A stretch of DNA of 64,000 nucleotides from Nitrospirota bacterium (GTDB lineage Bacteria > Nitrospirota > Thermodesulfovibrionia > UBA6902). Both the position numbers and the translations under genes were made by a program. The stretch lies in NCBI GenBank assembly GCA_016213935.1, contig JACQZG010000007.1:19067-83066 (forward strand), in the 5' to 3' direction. This document shows positions 47,337 through 57,024 of the stretch, in pieces; within the stretch, counting starts at the first letter, position 1, and the number at the start of each line of letters is the position of its first letter. The notes under the pieces were generated by a model. The model was given only the letters and a program-made list of their open reading frames with translations. It did not search any database and was not told where the DNA came from.

Positions 47337-49346
47337 TCAGAGCATCTTAATCAATTCTTCGTACGAAATTATCTTCACGCCGAGTTCCTTTGCCTTCTTC
47401 AGCTTTGAGCCCGCTTCTTCGCCGGCGACGAGGTAGTCAGTCTTTTTCGAGACGGAACCGGACGCATGCCCGCCGGAGTATTCAATAAGCTCTTCAACTT
47501 CATTTCTCGGCCTAGGCAATGTGCCTGTTATCACAAAGGTGAGGCCTTCAAGCGGACGCTCTTTCCCCTGCGTTTTTATGAAATCAGGATTTGTTATCTT
47601 CACGCCGAGGGACTTCAGAGTTTTGAGGGTCTTAAGGTTTTCAGGGTCGTTAAAGAAGCGCGAGACCGACTCGGCTGTCTTCTCGCCCATCTGTTTTATC
47701 GCGATAATCTTTTCAGTCGTTATGTGATACAGGCCTTCGAGGTTTTCAAAATTTCTCGCAAGCAGTTTCGCGGCATACTCGCCGATATGGATGATTCCGA
47801 GAGAATACAGGAAACGAGCAAGCGTTGTGTGCTTGCTCTTCTCGATTGCGTCGATGAGGTTCTGCGCGGACTTCTCCGCAAACCTCGGAAGCTCAAGCAG
47901 GTCTTCTTTCTTCAATTCGTAAATATCGACGAAATGTTTTATCAGACCCTTTGAGTAAAGGAGTTCAACATTCTTTTCCCCAAGCCCTTCAATGTCCATT
48001 GCGGCGCGCGAGGCAAAGTGCCCGATGCGGTTTTGCACCTGCGCGGAGCAGTTCAATCCGATACAGCGGAACGCAACCCCGCCTTCATCCTTTTCAACTG
48101 CCGAGCCGCAGACAGGGCATTTATGCGGAGGCCGGAAAAGTTTCTCTTTACCGGTTCGGTTATCCTTCTTCACCTCGACAACATGGGGAATAACATCGCC
48201 CGCGCGCTCAACTACTACGGTATCTCCAACGCGGATATCCTTTCTCTCAATCTCATCCCAGTTATGCAGTGTCGAGCGCGAAACAGTAACGCCGCCGATT
48301 CTCACGGATTCGAGAAAAGCCACAGGCGTGATTGTCCCGGTCCTGCCAACGCTTGCGATAATCTCGTTTATCTTTGTGATGCCCTGATGCGCCGGGAATT
48401 TATACGCTGTCGCCCATCTCGGCTCCCTTGTCTTAATGCCAAGGGCTTTCTGCAATTCAAAATCATTAACCTTTATTACTGCGCCGTCAGCTTCAAAAGG
48501 GAAGGAGCTTCTCTTTTGCTCAATCTCTTTAATGACGTCAATTACTTCGTCAATTCCTCTGACGAGTTTAATAAGCGCGGGAACGGGGAATCTCGCATTC
48601 TTAAGCCATGTGATGAATTCCCACTGGCTCTTGAACGTAATTCCCTTCACAGCCCCGATGCCGTAACAGGCAAGATGGAGTTTTCTTTTCGCCGTGATGG
48701 ATGAATCAAGCTGTCTTATAGACCCCGCGGCCGCGTTTCTCGGATTGGCGAATGCAGGCTCGCCTTCCTTTTCCCGCGCCCTGTTGAGCGCCTCGAACTC
48801 CCTGATGTCAATGTAAACTTCGCCTCGTATGTCTATCTCTTCCGGGATTTCAGAACCCTCAATTTTGAGCGGAACAGCCTTGATGGTCTTTATGTTAACG
48901 GTTACATCCTCGCCTTCGTAACCGTCGCCCCTCGTTGATGCTCTGTATAAAATTCCCTTCCTGTAAGTCAGTTCCATCGCGAGCCCGTCATACTTCGGCT
49001 CGACCGTGTATTCGATTCCCATACCGGTCTTTAAAAGCTTCTTCACCCGTTCGTCAAACTCTCTCACTTCATCATGTGAGAAAGCATTATCAAGAGAGAG
49101 CATCGGCTCCGCGTGCTTTACCTTTTCAAACTTGTCAAGCGGCGGCGCTCCCACGCGCTGTGTAGGGGAATCGGGAAGGACATAATTATATTTTTCTTCA
49201 AGCTCTTTTAAATGACGGTACTGCTTATCGTATTCCTCATCCGCGATTTCAGGCGAATCGAGGACGTAATAGCGGTAGCAGTGGTAGTTGAGGTCTTTAA
49301 CGAGCTTCTCGACTTCGTGTTTTATATTCCCGGGAATATTTCCCAT
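47337..49346 (-). CDS. ligA: NAD-dependent DNA ligase LigA
   Basis: A 669-residue ligase that seals nicks using NAD, releasing AMP-DNA intermediates and NMN. Domain order is Ia (YHCYRYYVLDSPEIADEEYD), adenylation domain with nucleophile lysine in EPKYDGLAMEL, OB fold, Cys4 zinc finger (CPVCGSAVEKDEG...CIGLNC), HhH repeats, and a C-terminal BRCT (PLEGLTFVITGTLPRPR). The ATG overlaps the stop of the upstream pncC gene by one base (TAATG). Confidence 0.97.
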   Translation of the reverse strand: MGNIPGNIKHEVEKLVKDLNYHCYRYYVLDSPEIADEEYDKQYRHLKELEEKYNYVLPDSPTQRVGAPPLDKFEKVKHAEPMLSLDNAFSHDEVREFDERVKKLLKTGMGIEYTVEPKYDGLAMELTYRKGILYRASTRGDGYEGEDVTVNIKTIKAVPLKIEGSEIPEEIDIRGEVYIDIREFEALNRAREKEGEPAFANPRNAAAGSIRQLDSSITAKRKLHLACYGIGAVKGITFKSQWEFITWLKNARFPVPALIKLVRGIDEVIDVIKEIEQKRSSFPFEADGAVIKVNDFELQKALGIKTREPRWATAYKFPAHQGITKINEIIASVGRTGTITPVAFLESVRIGGVTVSRSTLHNWDEIERKDIRVGDTVVVERAGDVIPHVVEVKKDNRTGKEKLFRPPHKCPVCGSAVEKDEGGVAFRCIGLNCSAQVQNRIGHFASRAAMDIEGLGEKNVELLYSKGLIKHFVDIYELKKEDLLELPRFAEKSAQNLIDAIEKSKHTTLARFLYSLGIIHIGEYAAKLLARNFENLEGLYHITTEKIIAIKQMGEKTAESVSRFFNDPENLKTLKTLKSLGVKITNPDFIKTQGKERPLEGLTFVITGTLPRPRNEVEELIEYSGGHASGSVSKKTDYLVAGEEAGSKLKKAKELGVKIISYEELIKML

Positions 49347-49825
49347 TATTCAAGAACCTCTATCAACAACTTCAGCGACTCAAGCGCGGCTTCTTCTTTG
49401 TTCGATGCTCTGTCCCCCTTCAACCTCAGTTCACGCGAAATGGTTTTGCCCTCTTTGCTCACCGCAATGTAAATAAGCCCTCTCTCCTTTTCCTCGAAAA
49501 CTTCAGGGCCGAGATTGCCGGTTGTTGAGACGGAATAGTCACTTTTTGTCAGCAGGCGCATCTTCTGAGCCATTTCAACAGCAGTCTCCCTGCTTATCAC
49601 GCCATGTGTTTTTATTGTCTCTGGAGAGACCCCAAGTATATTTTCTTTGGCTTCTATCGAATAAGCGATAACGCCTGCCCTGAAGAATGTGCTCGCGCCC
49701 GGAAGGCTTGTTATTGAATTGCTGATTAATCCGCCGGTGCAGGATTCGGCGGCAGAGAGGGTTAAGCCTTTGCTCCTGAAAAGCCTGTGGACCTCTTCAG
49801 CGGCTTTAAAAAACCCCTGTTTCAT
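49346..49825 (-). CDS. pncC: Nicotinamide-nucleotide amidase (PncC, CinA C-terminal family)
   Basis: A 159-residue CinA C-terminal-type amidase. The N-terminal LTLSAAESCTGGLISNSITSLPGAS holds the catalytic serine/threonine region, and GVIAYS, KTHGVISRETAVEMA and STTGNLGP follow. It deamidates NMN to NaMN for NAD resynthesis. It directly precedes ligA with a one-base overlap. Since LigA makes NMN, the operon couples NMN formation to its recycling. Confidence 0.93.
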   Translation of the reverse strand: MKQGFFKAAEEVHRLFRSKGLTLSAAESCTGGLISNSITSLPGASTFFRAGVIAYSIEAKENILGVSPETIKTHGVISRETAVEMAQKMRLLTKSDYSVSTTGNLGPEVFEEKERGLIYIAVSKEGKTISRELRLKGDRASNKEEAALESLKLLIEVLE

Positions 49826-49881
49826 AAGGACTCGTGGAAGACCGGTTCTAAAAAAATAATTCCGGACAAGCCGGGTAAACT

Positions 49882-50250
<369 letters not shown>

Positions 50251-50320
50251 TTATCCTATAAACGATCCGCGTTATCGGCTATATTAGCAGAATTACATTA
50301 ATAATTCAGTAGGAAAATTA

Positions 50321-53110
50321 ATGGCTATTGACGGGAACATGCTAAGCAAAATCTCCGGGGCATCTGCCGGTTCTTCAGACCCTGAAAGGGCGGAAAAAAA
50401 CCTCCAGAGATTTTACGAGAAGAATGCCGGAGCCGGGCTTGAGGCAGGGCAAATTGAAATCGCCGCAAGGCTCTTTGCGGCGAGCCAGTTTTTAGCCAAT
50501 TACTCCATCGCCTTTCCCGATGAGCTTTTCTCCGCGCTCAAAGCCATAGACAAAGAGATCACACCCGTGCTGCTGAAAGAGGCTGCGGCAACAGAGATCA
50601 TCTTTGACGGCGACGCGGAGATAAATGACATAACAAAGATCCTCAGATACTTCAGGAAGCGGCATCTCCTCAGGATTACTCTGCGGGACATCGAGGGAAA
50701 GACGGATATAAAGGGCGCGATGGCCGAGCTTACCCTCCTTGCCGAAGTCATCATCGAGGCCGCGCTGAATTACTCCCTCTCATTCAACAAATCACGATTC
50801 GGAGAGCCTGAATCCGGAGCTATCGCTCTCATAGCTCTCGGGAAATTAGGGGGCGAAGAGCTTAATTACAGCTCTGATGTTGACCTAATGGCTGTTTACG
50901 GCGATGACGAAGGGCAGACATCCGGGATAAAGAACCCTTCGGGAGTGGTCATAAACAGGATCAGCAATCACGAATTTTACTGCAAGGTTGTGGAGCTCTT
51001 CAGCAGGCTCCTCTCCGCACAGACAGAGGACGGCATAGCCTTCAGGGTTGACCTGAGGCTGAGGCCCCAGGGGCAGAAGGGGGATATAGCGCTTCCCTTG
51101 AAGGCGTACCGGACATATTACGAGTCATGGGGGAGGACATGGGAGAGGATGGCGCTCATAAGGGCGAGGCCGGTTGCGGGCGACAAGAGGCTCGGCGCGG
51201 CGTTCATGGGGATAGTGGAGAAGTTCGCCTGGAGAGAGACTCTCGATTATTCGGATATAGAAGAGATAAGAGGGCTTAAAAAGAGCATGGACTCCGCGTT
51301 CTCGAGTGATGACATAAAGCGCGGCTATGGAGGCATCAGAGAGGCGGAGTTCTTTGTCCAGACATTTCAGCTTCTCTATGCCGCAAAGAAGAGCTCTCTC
51401 AAAGTTAACAGGATGATTGACGCGATAGATGCGCTCAGGGAGATGAAGATGATCCCTGATGACGAACTTCAATCACTGAAGAATAATTACCTCTGTCTAA
51501 GGCGCGTTGAGCATTATCTTCAGATGAAGGAAGACCTGCAGACGCATGACCTTCCCTCATCCGATGAAGACCTGAACGCGCTGGCTATGAAGACGGGCTT
51601 TTCCTCCTCAGCCCGATTCCTCGCGGACATGAAGTCCAGGAGGATGCAGATAAAGACGATGTATAACTCACTGCTCGGAACCAGTGAGGATAAGAATGCC
51701 GAAACACTTAACCTTCTTGAAGGGGATATCAAGGATCATGAGCTTGCCGGTTATCTCCTCTTCAAAAAGGCAAGAAGGCCCGAGGAGAGCCTCGTGAAGC
51801 TGAAGAAGATAAGAGAGCATATGCTCCTCTTCCGCACGATGCAGGAGCGTTCGCTTCTGAGGAAGGTGATGCCTCCAATGCTTGAAGAGGCCTTCGCGTC
51901 TGAAAACCCTGACAACGCTTTGGCGGGAATCGAGAGCCTCCTCACGTCCTTCAGGATAGAAAGGGCGCACCTCACCGCCCTCGGCGAACAGAAAGAGCTG
52001 ATGACGGGCATAATCAAGATATTTGCATTGAGCTCTTACCTTTCGGGGATATTTTTGAGCAGCCCTTATTACCTGAATATACTCATCGAGGAATGGGCAA
52101 TATTCAAGACGCTTAAATCTTTGGAAGATAAGCTCCGGAAGGTCGCGGCGCCGGATGAGGATACCGCCCTGCGGCTTGCAAGGTTCAGAAGGCTTGAAGA
52201 GCTTCGCCTCGGCATGCTCTTCCTTCAGGGGATACTCCCAGCAGAGGCGCTCTTCAGGGATATGACATATCTTGCCGAAGCGATCATCAACGCCGTTGCG
52301 GAAAAACATGCCGGCGCCGGCCTCTCTGTCATAGCTCTCGGCAAGTTCGGGGGCAGGGAGATGACATTCGGCTCTGACCTTGATATCATTTTCGTATCCG
52401 GAGACGGGGCGGCGGGGGCGGCGGAGAAGATCATGAAATCCCTCACCTCTTACACTGACGCAGGCATGCTCTACAGCGTTGACGCGAGACTGAGGCCGGA
52501 CGGCTCAAAGGGAAGCCTTGTTAAAGATATAAAAGGATACAGGGATTATTACCTGGCTAAGGCCCATCCCTGGGAACTTCAGGCCCTGCTCAGGGCAAGG
52601 CCGGTTGCCGGCGACCCGAAGATCGGGAAGGAGTTTCTCTCGATGGCATCCGAGGCAATCAGAAAAAGGGGCAGCAGCCTTGAAAGAGATGAGGTTTTAA
52701 GGATGAGGGCCGCTATAATCAGGGAACTGGCAAGGGAGTCCGAAGGCATTGATATAAAACTCGGGCCCGGAGGAACAGAAGAGATCGAATTCTTCGTGCA
52801 ATACCTCATCCTTCATAATGCCGGGAAGCGCCCTGAAATCCTTGTCCAGAACATGCCTGCCGCGATAAAGAGGCTCGCCGCCGCGAACATAATCTCTGCA
52901 CCGGACAAAGATGCTCTTCTGAATGCCCATGAATACCTTAGAAAGCTTGAAACGCTCATAAAGCTGAACGGCCTCAATGTCCTTCCGAATGCAGAGGCGT
53001 TCACCGAAACGGCCTCTCTCTTCATGGGGCATAAGAAAGGCGGTGAACTGACTGCAAAGGTTCAGGAGTTGAGGAAAAGGGTGACGGAAATCATAAATAG
53101 AATAAATTGA
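50321..53110 (+). CDS. glnE: Glutamine synthetase adenylyltransferase/adenylyl-removing enzyme GlnE
   Basis: A 929-residue bifunctional enzyme controlling glutamine synthetase by adenylylation and deadenylylation of its tyrosine. Both nucleotidyltransferase domains are present: ELNYSSDVDLMAVYGD (N-terminal, adenylyl-removing) and EMTFGSDLDIIFVSGD (C-terminal, adenylylating), each followed by the RVDLRLRPQG- or VDARLRPDGSKG-type segment. Length is typical. Its substrate, with the target tyrosine, is encoded at 44736 and its regulator PII at 49882. Confidence 0.96.
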   Translation: MAIDGNMLSKISGASAGSSDPERAEKNLQRFYEKNAGAGLEAGQIEIAARLFAASQFLANYSIAFPDELFSALKAIDKEITPVLLKEAAATEIIFDGDAEINDITKILRYFRKRHLLRITLRDIEGKTDIKGAMAELTLLAEVIIEAALNYSLSFNKSRFGEPESGAIALIALGKLGGEELNYSSDVDLMAVYGDDEGQTSGIKNPSGVVINRISNHEFYCKVVELFSRLLSAQTEDGIAFRVDLRLRPQGQKGDIALPLKAYRTYYESWGRTWERMALIRARPVAGDKRLGAAFMGIVEKFAWRETLDYSDIEEIRGLKKSMDSAFSSDDIKRGYGGIREAEFFVQTFQLLYAAKKSSLKVNRMIDAIDALREMKMIPDDELQSLKNNYLCLRRVEHYLQMKEDLQTHDLPSSDEDLNALAMKTGFSSSARFLADMKSRRMQIKTMYNSLLGTSEDKNAETLNLLEGDIKDHELAGYLLFKKARRPEESLVKLKKIREHMLLFRTMQERSLLRKVMPPMLEEAFASENPDNALAGIESLLTSFRIERAHLTALGEQKELMTGIIKIFALSSYLSGIFLSSPYYLNILIEEWAIFKTLKSLEDKLRKVAAPDEDTALRLARFRRLEELRLGMLFLQGILPAEALFRDMTYLAEAIINAVAEKHAGAGLSVIALGKFGGREMTFGSDLDIIFVSGDGAAGAAEKIMKSLTSYTDAGMLYSVDARLRPDGSKGSLVKDIKGYRDYYLAKAHPWELQALLRARPVAGDPKIGKEFLSMASEAIRKRGSSLERDEVLRMRAAIIRELARESEGIDIKLGPGGTEEIEFFVQYLILHNAGKRPEILVQNMPAAIKRLAAANIISAPDKDALLNAHEYLRKLETLIKLNGLNVLPNAEAFTETASLFMGHKKGGELTAKVQELRKRVTEIINRIN

Positions 53111-53168
53111 CATTCGATGCAAAGCATCGGGGAATCCTTTTGATTAAAATAATATAAAATATCAGGCA

Positions 53169-54257
53169 ATGATAATACACAAGCTTATATTCAGAGAGCT
53201 GTTCGGCAACTTCATCGTGGCGCTCCTTTCGCTCTCCGTTATCCTCTTCATGGAAAAGTTCGTCCGGCTCACCAAGCTCATAATGGGCAGGGGGGCTAAC
53301 CCTATCGATATTATGAAGGTATTTCTTTATCTACAGCCATCGATTCTTCTCCTTGCCATCCCGATGGCCTTACTGATATCCATCTTTCTCACTTACGGAA
53401 GGATGGCGGCTGACAACGAGATCGTAGTGCTAAAGAGCAGCGGCATGAGTTTTCCCGGCATATCCGGAGCGGCTGTCTCGGTCTCGGTGCTCGGCTTTCT
53501 CGCACTCCTCTTCATAAGCCTTTATCTTTCGCCGGTCAGCATGCGTTCATTTAAAGAGACTCTTAACGAGGCTATCACAAAAAAAGCATCCCTCGCGCTT
53601 GAGGAAGAGACCTTTTCAACGGTCTTCAAGGACACGGTTATATATGTGAAGGACATGCCGGCAGAGAACAAGTTCAACGGCATATTCATATACAGCGACG
53701 CGGGAACGCCATTTAAAAAACCCGTTGTAATAGTGGCTGAGGACGGGGCGATAAGCTCAAACCTGAGCGAGGGCACGATACAGCTCAGCATGCACAACGG
53801 GATGATACACGCATATGATGATGACAGTTCTTCGGAAATAACCTTTTCAGAATATGATTTTGTGCTTGCGTCAGGCATAAGCACAGTGAGCGCTTCAAAG
53901 CCCGCGGAGGTTGAGACGCCAAAGCTTTGGGAAGGGCGCGACAGAGACATCTCGTGGAAGATCGAGTTAAACAGGAGGCTTGCCATACCATTCGCGGCCC
54001 TGATATTCGGCTTTCTCGGCCCGGCGCTCTCAAGCAGGGCTGGCAGGATAGGCAGGCTTGGGAACTTCTCGATCAGCCTCGTCATCCTCATGTTCTACTA
54101 CCTCTTCCTCATAATGGGAGAGGGGCTGGCAAAGGCTCAGAAGATACCCCCGTTCCTGAGCGGATGGGGGCCTGACATATTCTTCGGAATAGTTGCCGTG
54201 ATCTTTTATTATGTTGCTTATAAAGACAAACCGATCATCGCACATCACCCCTTATGA
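53169..54257 (+). CDS. lptF: LPS export permease LptF
   Basis: A 362-residue YjgP/YjgQ-family protein with three helices at each end and a periplasmic beta-jellyroll in between. The N-terminus IIHKLIFRELFGNFIVALLSLSVILFMEKFVRL and LLAIPMALLISIFLTYGRMAADNEIVVLKSSG are typical. With LptG and LptB it extracts lipopolysaccharide from the inner membrane, so the cell has a lipopolysaccharide outer membrane. It overlaps lptG by 4 bases (ATGA). Confidence 0.9.
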   Translation: MIIHKLIFRELFGNFIVALLSLSVILFMEKFVRLTKLIMGRGANPIDIMKVFLYLQPSILLLAIPMALLISIFLTYGRMAADNEIVVLKSSGMSFPGISGAAVSVSVLGFLALLFISLYLSPVSMRSFKETLNEAITKKASLALEEETFSTVFKDTVIYVKDMPAENKFNGIFIYSDAGTPFKKPVVIVAEDGAISSNLSEGTIQLSMHNGMIHAYDDDSSSEITFSEYDFVLASGISTVSASKPAEVETPKLWEGRDRDISWKIELNRRLAIPFAALIFGFLGPALSSRAGRIGRLGNFSISLVILMFYYLFLIMGEGLAKAQKIPPFLSGWGPDIFFGIVAVIFYYVAYKDKPIIAHHPL

Positions 54258-55324
54258 AGATACTGCGCAGATATTTTTTAAAAGAGTTCTTTAAATTCTT
54301 TGCGATCTTTGTCCTGAGCCTCACCGCCATACTCATAATCGCTGAGTTCTTTGACAAGACTGACGAGTTTTATAAAAACGGGAGCCCTTTCGGCCTCATA
54401 TTCCTGTATCTAATGCTCAACTGCCCGAAGTTTCTCCTCTACGCCTCGCCTATGGCCTCGCTCTTTTCCGTGCTCCTTACAATCGGGATATCATCAAATC
54501 AGAAAGAGACAATAGCTGTGAAGGCGGGCGGCGGCAGCCTTAAAAAGCTCTTCTCATATTTCCTCATCCTGGGCGGATTCATAAGCATCCTCGCCTTTGC
54601 CATGGGCGAGACTGCGGTGCCGGCGGCGTCTTCAGAAGCGTCTTATGTCAGAAACGTGAAGATATTAAAGCGCCCGCCTATCATCACCTTCCGCGAAAAA
54701 GCTCTCTGGCTCAAGGGGCTTGACGGAAGCCTTATCAGGATAAGCAATTTTGTCGAGGAGAGCAACAGCACCCTTCAGACGAGCATCTACAACTTTGACG
54801 GCTCTTTCAGGCTCAGGACAAGGATAGAGGCAGAAGGCGCGGACTGGGCCGGCGGCGCATGGAGGCTGAGGAATGCCGAGGCCTTTGATTTTGACAATAA
54901 GGACAGAAAACACCATGACTCCCTTGTGTCAAACGCAATGGATGAACCGAAGATATTCAGGGAAGAGATGAAGAAGCCGGATGAAATGAACTTTGCTGAA
55001 CTTCGGGAGTATTACGGCAGGCTTGAGAAGGCCGGGTTCAAGAACCTGAAGTATAAAGTGAGCATGTATGAAAAGCTCGCCTACCCGACGATAAATTTCG
55101 TGATGATATTATTCGGCGTTGCCCTTGCGCTAAATACAAGGCTTGGCGGCGGGATAAGGGCGGCGGGGCTCGGCGTGATAGTTACGATGCTCTACTGGCT
55201 CGTTTACTCGGTCAGCATATCATTGGGCAACACCGGGGCGATACTGCCGTGGCTTGCCCCGTGGATAGGGCCGGTTCTCTTCGGCGCGACCGGCACGTTT
55301 ATGTTCGTTAAAATTAAGGAGTAG
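54254..55324 (+). CDS. lptG: LPS export permease LptG
   Basis: A 356-residue paralogue of LptF with the same topology: ILRRYFLKEFFKFFAIFVLSLTAILIIAEFFD at the N-terminus, YASPMASLFSVLLTIG, and closing helices around MYEKLAYPTINFVMILFGVALAL and YWLVYSVSISLG. It forms the LptBFG transporter with LptF. lptB is not in the window. It is convergent with the exported hypothetical protein three bases away. Confidence 0.9.
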   Translation: MKILRRYFLKEFFKFFAIFVLSLTAILIIAEFFDKTDEFYKNGSPFGLIFLYLMLNCPKFLLYASPMASLFSVLLTIGISSNQKETIAVKAGGGSLKKLFSYFLILGGFISILAFAMGETAVPAASSEASYVRNVKILKRPPIITFREKALWLKGLDGSLIRISNFVEESNSTLQTSIYNFDGSFRLRTRIEAEGADWAGGAWRLRNAEAFDFDNKDRKHHDSLVSNAMDEPKIFREEMKKPDEMNFAELREYYGRLEKAGFKNLKYKVSMYEKLAYPTINFVMILFGVALALNTRLGGGIRAAGLGVIVTMLYWLVYSVSISLGNTGAILPWLAPWIGPVLFGATGTFMFVKIKE

Positions 55325-55327
55325 GGC

Positions 55328-55906
55328 TCACTGCCGGGCGCTGCACCTTGTCTCCGCGGTCTTTGTTATGGTGAAATCAGAGAGGTTGAGAATCACCTTT
55401 GTCTCTATCGCCGCCCCGAGGCCGTGCGTCTCCCACTCCTTCATATCAGGGCAATTTCCCTCTGATGCCTCGTCCGTCTCAAGCCAATAGACGAGCGAGC
55501 CGCTGCCGCTCTCTTCAGCGTCTGACCATGAGCCCTCAAACGCCTTCTTCCTCTTTTGTAAATCCCAGATTATGAGCCCGCTCGGGCCCGGGCCTGTCGT
55601 GCTGTCAAGAAGAAGGAGATTGTCCTTCAACCCGGCGTAATATTCAGCCCACTCATTCTTTATCTCGAAGCCGCCGTCACTGAGCGCATAATCACACGAG
55701 TATTTCTCGTCAGGATTCCCTTTGTATTTGATAAGAATGTCGGAGCCCGCGCTTCCTTTCACCTCTTTTACGATGATGAAGTATTTTGGGGATTCATGAC
55801 ACTCAAGACGGAAAAGCCCGCCCGCCGGCTCTTTCTCTTCAGCCGAGAAACGGGGAGGCATTGCGATAAATAACAAAATGAGTGCAAAGATAATTTTTAT
55901 CTTCAT
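55328..55906 (-). CDS. Exported hypothetical protein
   Basis: A 192-residue protein with a clear signal peptide (MKIKIIFALILLFIAMPPR, cleavage near FSAEE). The mature part has several cysteines and strand-rich segments (KYSCDYALSDGGFEI, SGSGSLVYWLETDEA, EGNCPDMKEWE). It is not recognised; probably periplasmic. Convergent with lptG. Confidence 0.6.
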   Translation of the reverse strand: MKIKIIFALILLFIAMPPRFSAEEKEPAGGLFRLECHESPKYFIIVKEVKGSAGSDILIKYKGNPDEKYSCDYALSDGGFEIKNEWAEYYAGLKDNLLLLDSTTGPGPSGLIIWDLQKRKKAFEGSWSDAEESGSGSLVYWLETDEASEGNCPDMKEWETHGLGAAIETKVILNLSDFTITKTAETRCSARQ

Positions 55907-55918
55907 TGTTGAAATGTT

Positions 55919-55953
55919 AAAAAAAACAGGGCGGCAGATCTTCTGCCGCCCTG
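55919..55953 (-). terminator. Intrinsic terminator after the YVTN protein genes
   Basis: A perfect 12-pair stem CAGGGCGGCAGA / TCTGCCGCCCTG with a three-base loop, followed on the minus strand by eight T residues. It ends the minus-strand YVTN transcript. Confidence 0.9.
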
Positions 55954-55971
55954 TGAATCTCTTTTGAAAAC

Positions 55972-56976
55972 TTAATTAACCGCTACGCCCCATGCGTTGC
56001 CTGAGTAGGAGCTGTCAGTGAGCGGTGCGAGTTTTATCGTCTGGATTACCTGATTGGTCGCGGTGTCTATAACCGACAGTGAAACATCGCCGTGATTTGC
56101 GACATACGCCCTCTTGCTTTCAGAATCAACCGCGATCTGCCTCGGCGATTTCCCAACCTTGATCTCGCCGATGACCTTGTCAGCCGCGGTATCTATAATT
56201 GATACCGTGTCTTCCTCGCCTCTCGCGACATAAGCCCTGCTGTTTGCGGAATCTACCGCGACATACCATGCTGAATTGCCCACCTTGATCAGCCCTTTAT
56301 CCTCAAGTTTTTCGCCGTCAATCACCATTACAGAGCCTTTGCCGTGAATCGCGACATAAACCTTGTTTTTGCTCTTGTCGACATCAAGGCCGAGCGGTGT
56401 ATCGGCAGTCTTTAACGTAGCTGCCACCTTCTGGTCGGCAGCGTTTATAACGGAAATGCTCATGTCGCCGGAGTTGCTTGTGAAGAGCTTCCCGTTCAGC
56501 ATCTTAATGTCAAAAGGCCCGACCCCCACATCAATTGTGCCTGTAACCTTTTTAGACTTAAGGTCAATGACAGAGACGGTGTGGCTCAGGTTCTTGCCGT
56601 CAACGACATGTTCTGTTGCTACCGCGTAGCCGGTGCCTGCCGCCGAATCAATCGCTATTGCCATGGGGCCGTCGCCGACCTTTATGCTTCCTTCAACCGA
56701 ATTGCTCTTGAGGTCAATGACGGAAACCGTGTTGTCGCCGTCATTTGAATTGACGACATACGCCTTGCCCGAAGCAGCGTCTATCCCTATCCCGGCGGGC
56801 CATGCGCCGACCCTTATTGTATTGATTACTTCGTTCTTCGCCGCGTCAATGACAGAGACTGTGTTATTGCCGGAGTTGGACACATAGATGTTCTTTGCAG
56901 CCGCTGAAACAGGCAGGGCAGCAAGTAATGCGGAAATAATTGAAACAGACATTCTTTTTAAGCTTTTGAATTTCAT
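55972..56976 (-). CDS. Exported YVTN-type beta-propeller protein (copy 2)
   Basis: A 334-residue protein with a signal peptide (MKFKSLKRMSVSIISALLA, cleavage near VSAAA). It consists of about seven repeats of roughly 42 residues with the pattern IYVSNSGNNTVSVIDAAKNEVINTI, GVGPFDI, and VYVA, typical of surface or periplasmic seven-bladed YVTN propellers. The start was moved from 57012 to ATG 56976, where AGGAG precedes. It has the same length as the neighbouring copy and presumably arose by duplication. The role is unknown; related proteins bind partners, substrates or metals. Confidence 0.85.
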   Translation of the reverse strand: MKFKSLKRMSVSIISALLAALPVSAAAKNIYVSNSGNNTVSVIDAAKNEVINTIRVGAWPAGIGIDAASGKAYVVNSNDGDNTVSVIDLKSNSVEGSIKVGDGPMAIAIDSAAGTGYAVATEHVVDGKNLSHTVSVIDLKSKKVTGTIDVGVGPFDIKMLNGKLFTSNSGDMSISVINAADQKVAATLKTADTPLGLDVDKSKNKVYVAIHGKGSVMVIDGEKLEDKGLIKVGNSAWYVAVDSANSRAYVARGEEDTVSIIDTAADKVIGEIKVGKSPRQIAVDSESKRAYVANHGDVSLSVIDTATNQVIQTIKLAPLTDSSYSGNAWGVAVN

Positions 56977-57024
56977 CTTCTCTCCTTTTCTTTTTTTTGT
57001 TTTATATAGCATTGTGAAACAATG

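Noticed and set aside
48018..48704. 228-residue plus-strand ORF inside ligA
   Set aside because: Antisense shadow of the ligase OB-fold and adenylation domain; no motifs or ribosome site.
51668..52309. 213-residue minus-strand ORF inside glnE
   Set aside because: Antisense shadow; arginine/glutamate-rich reverse translation of the helical linker of GlnE.
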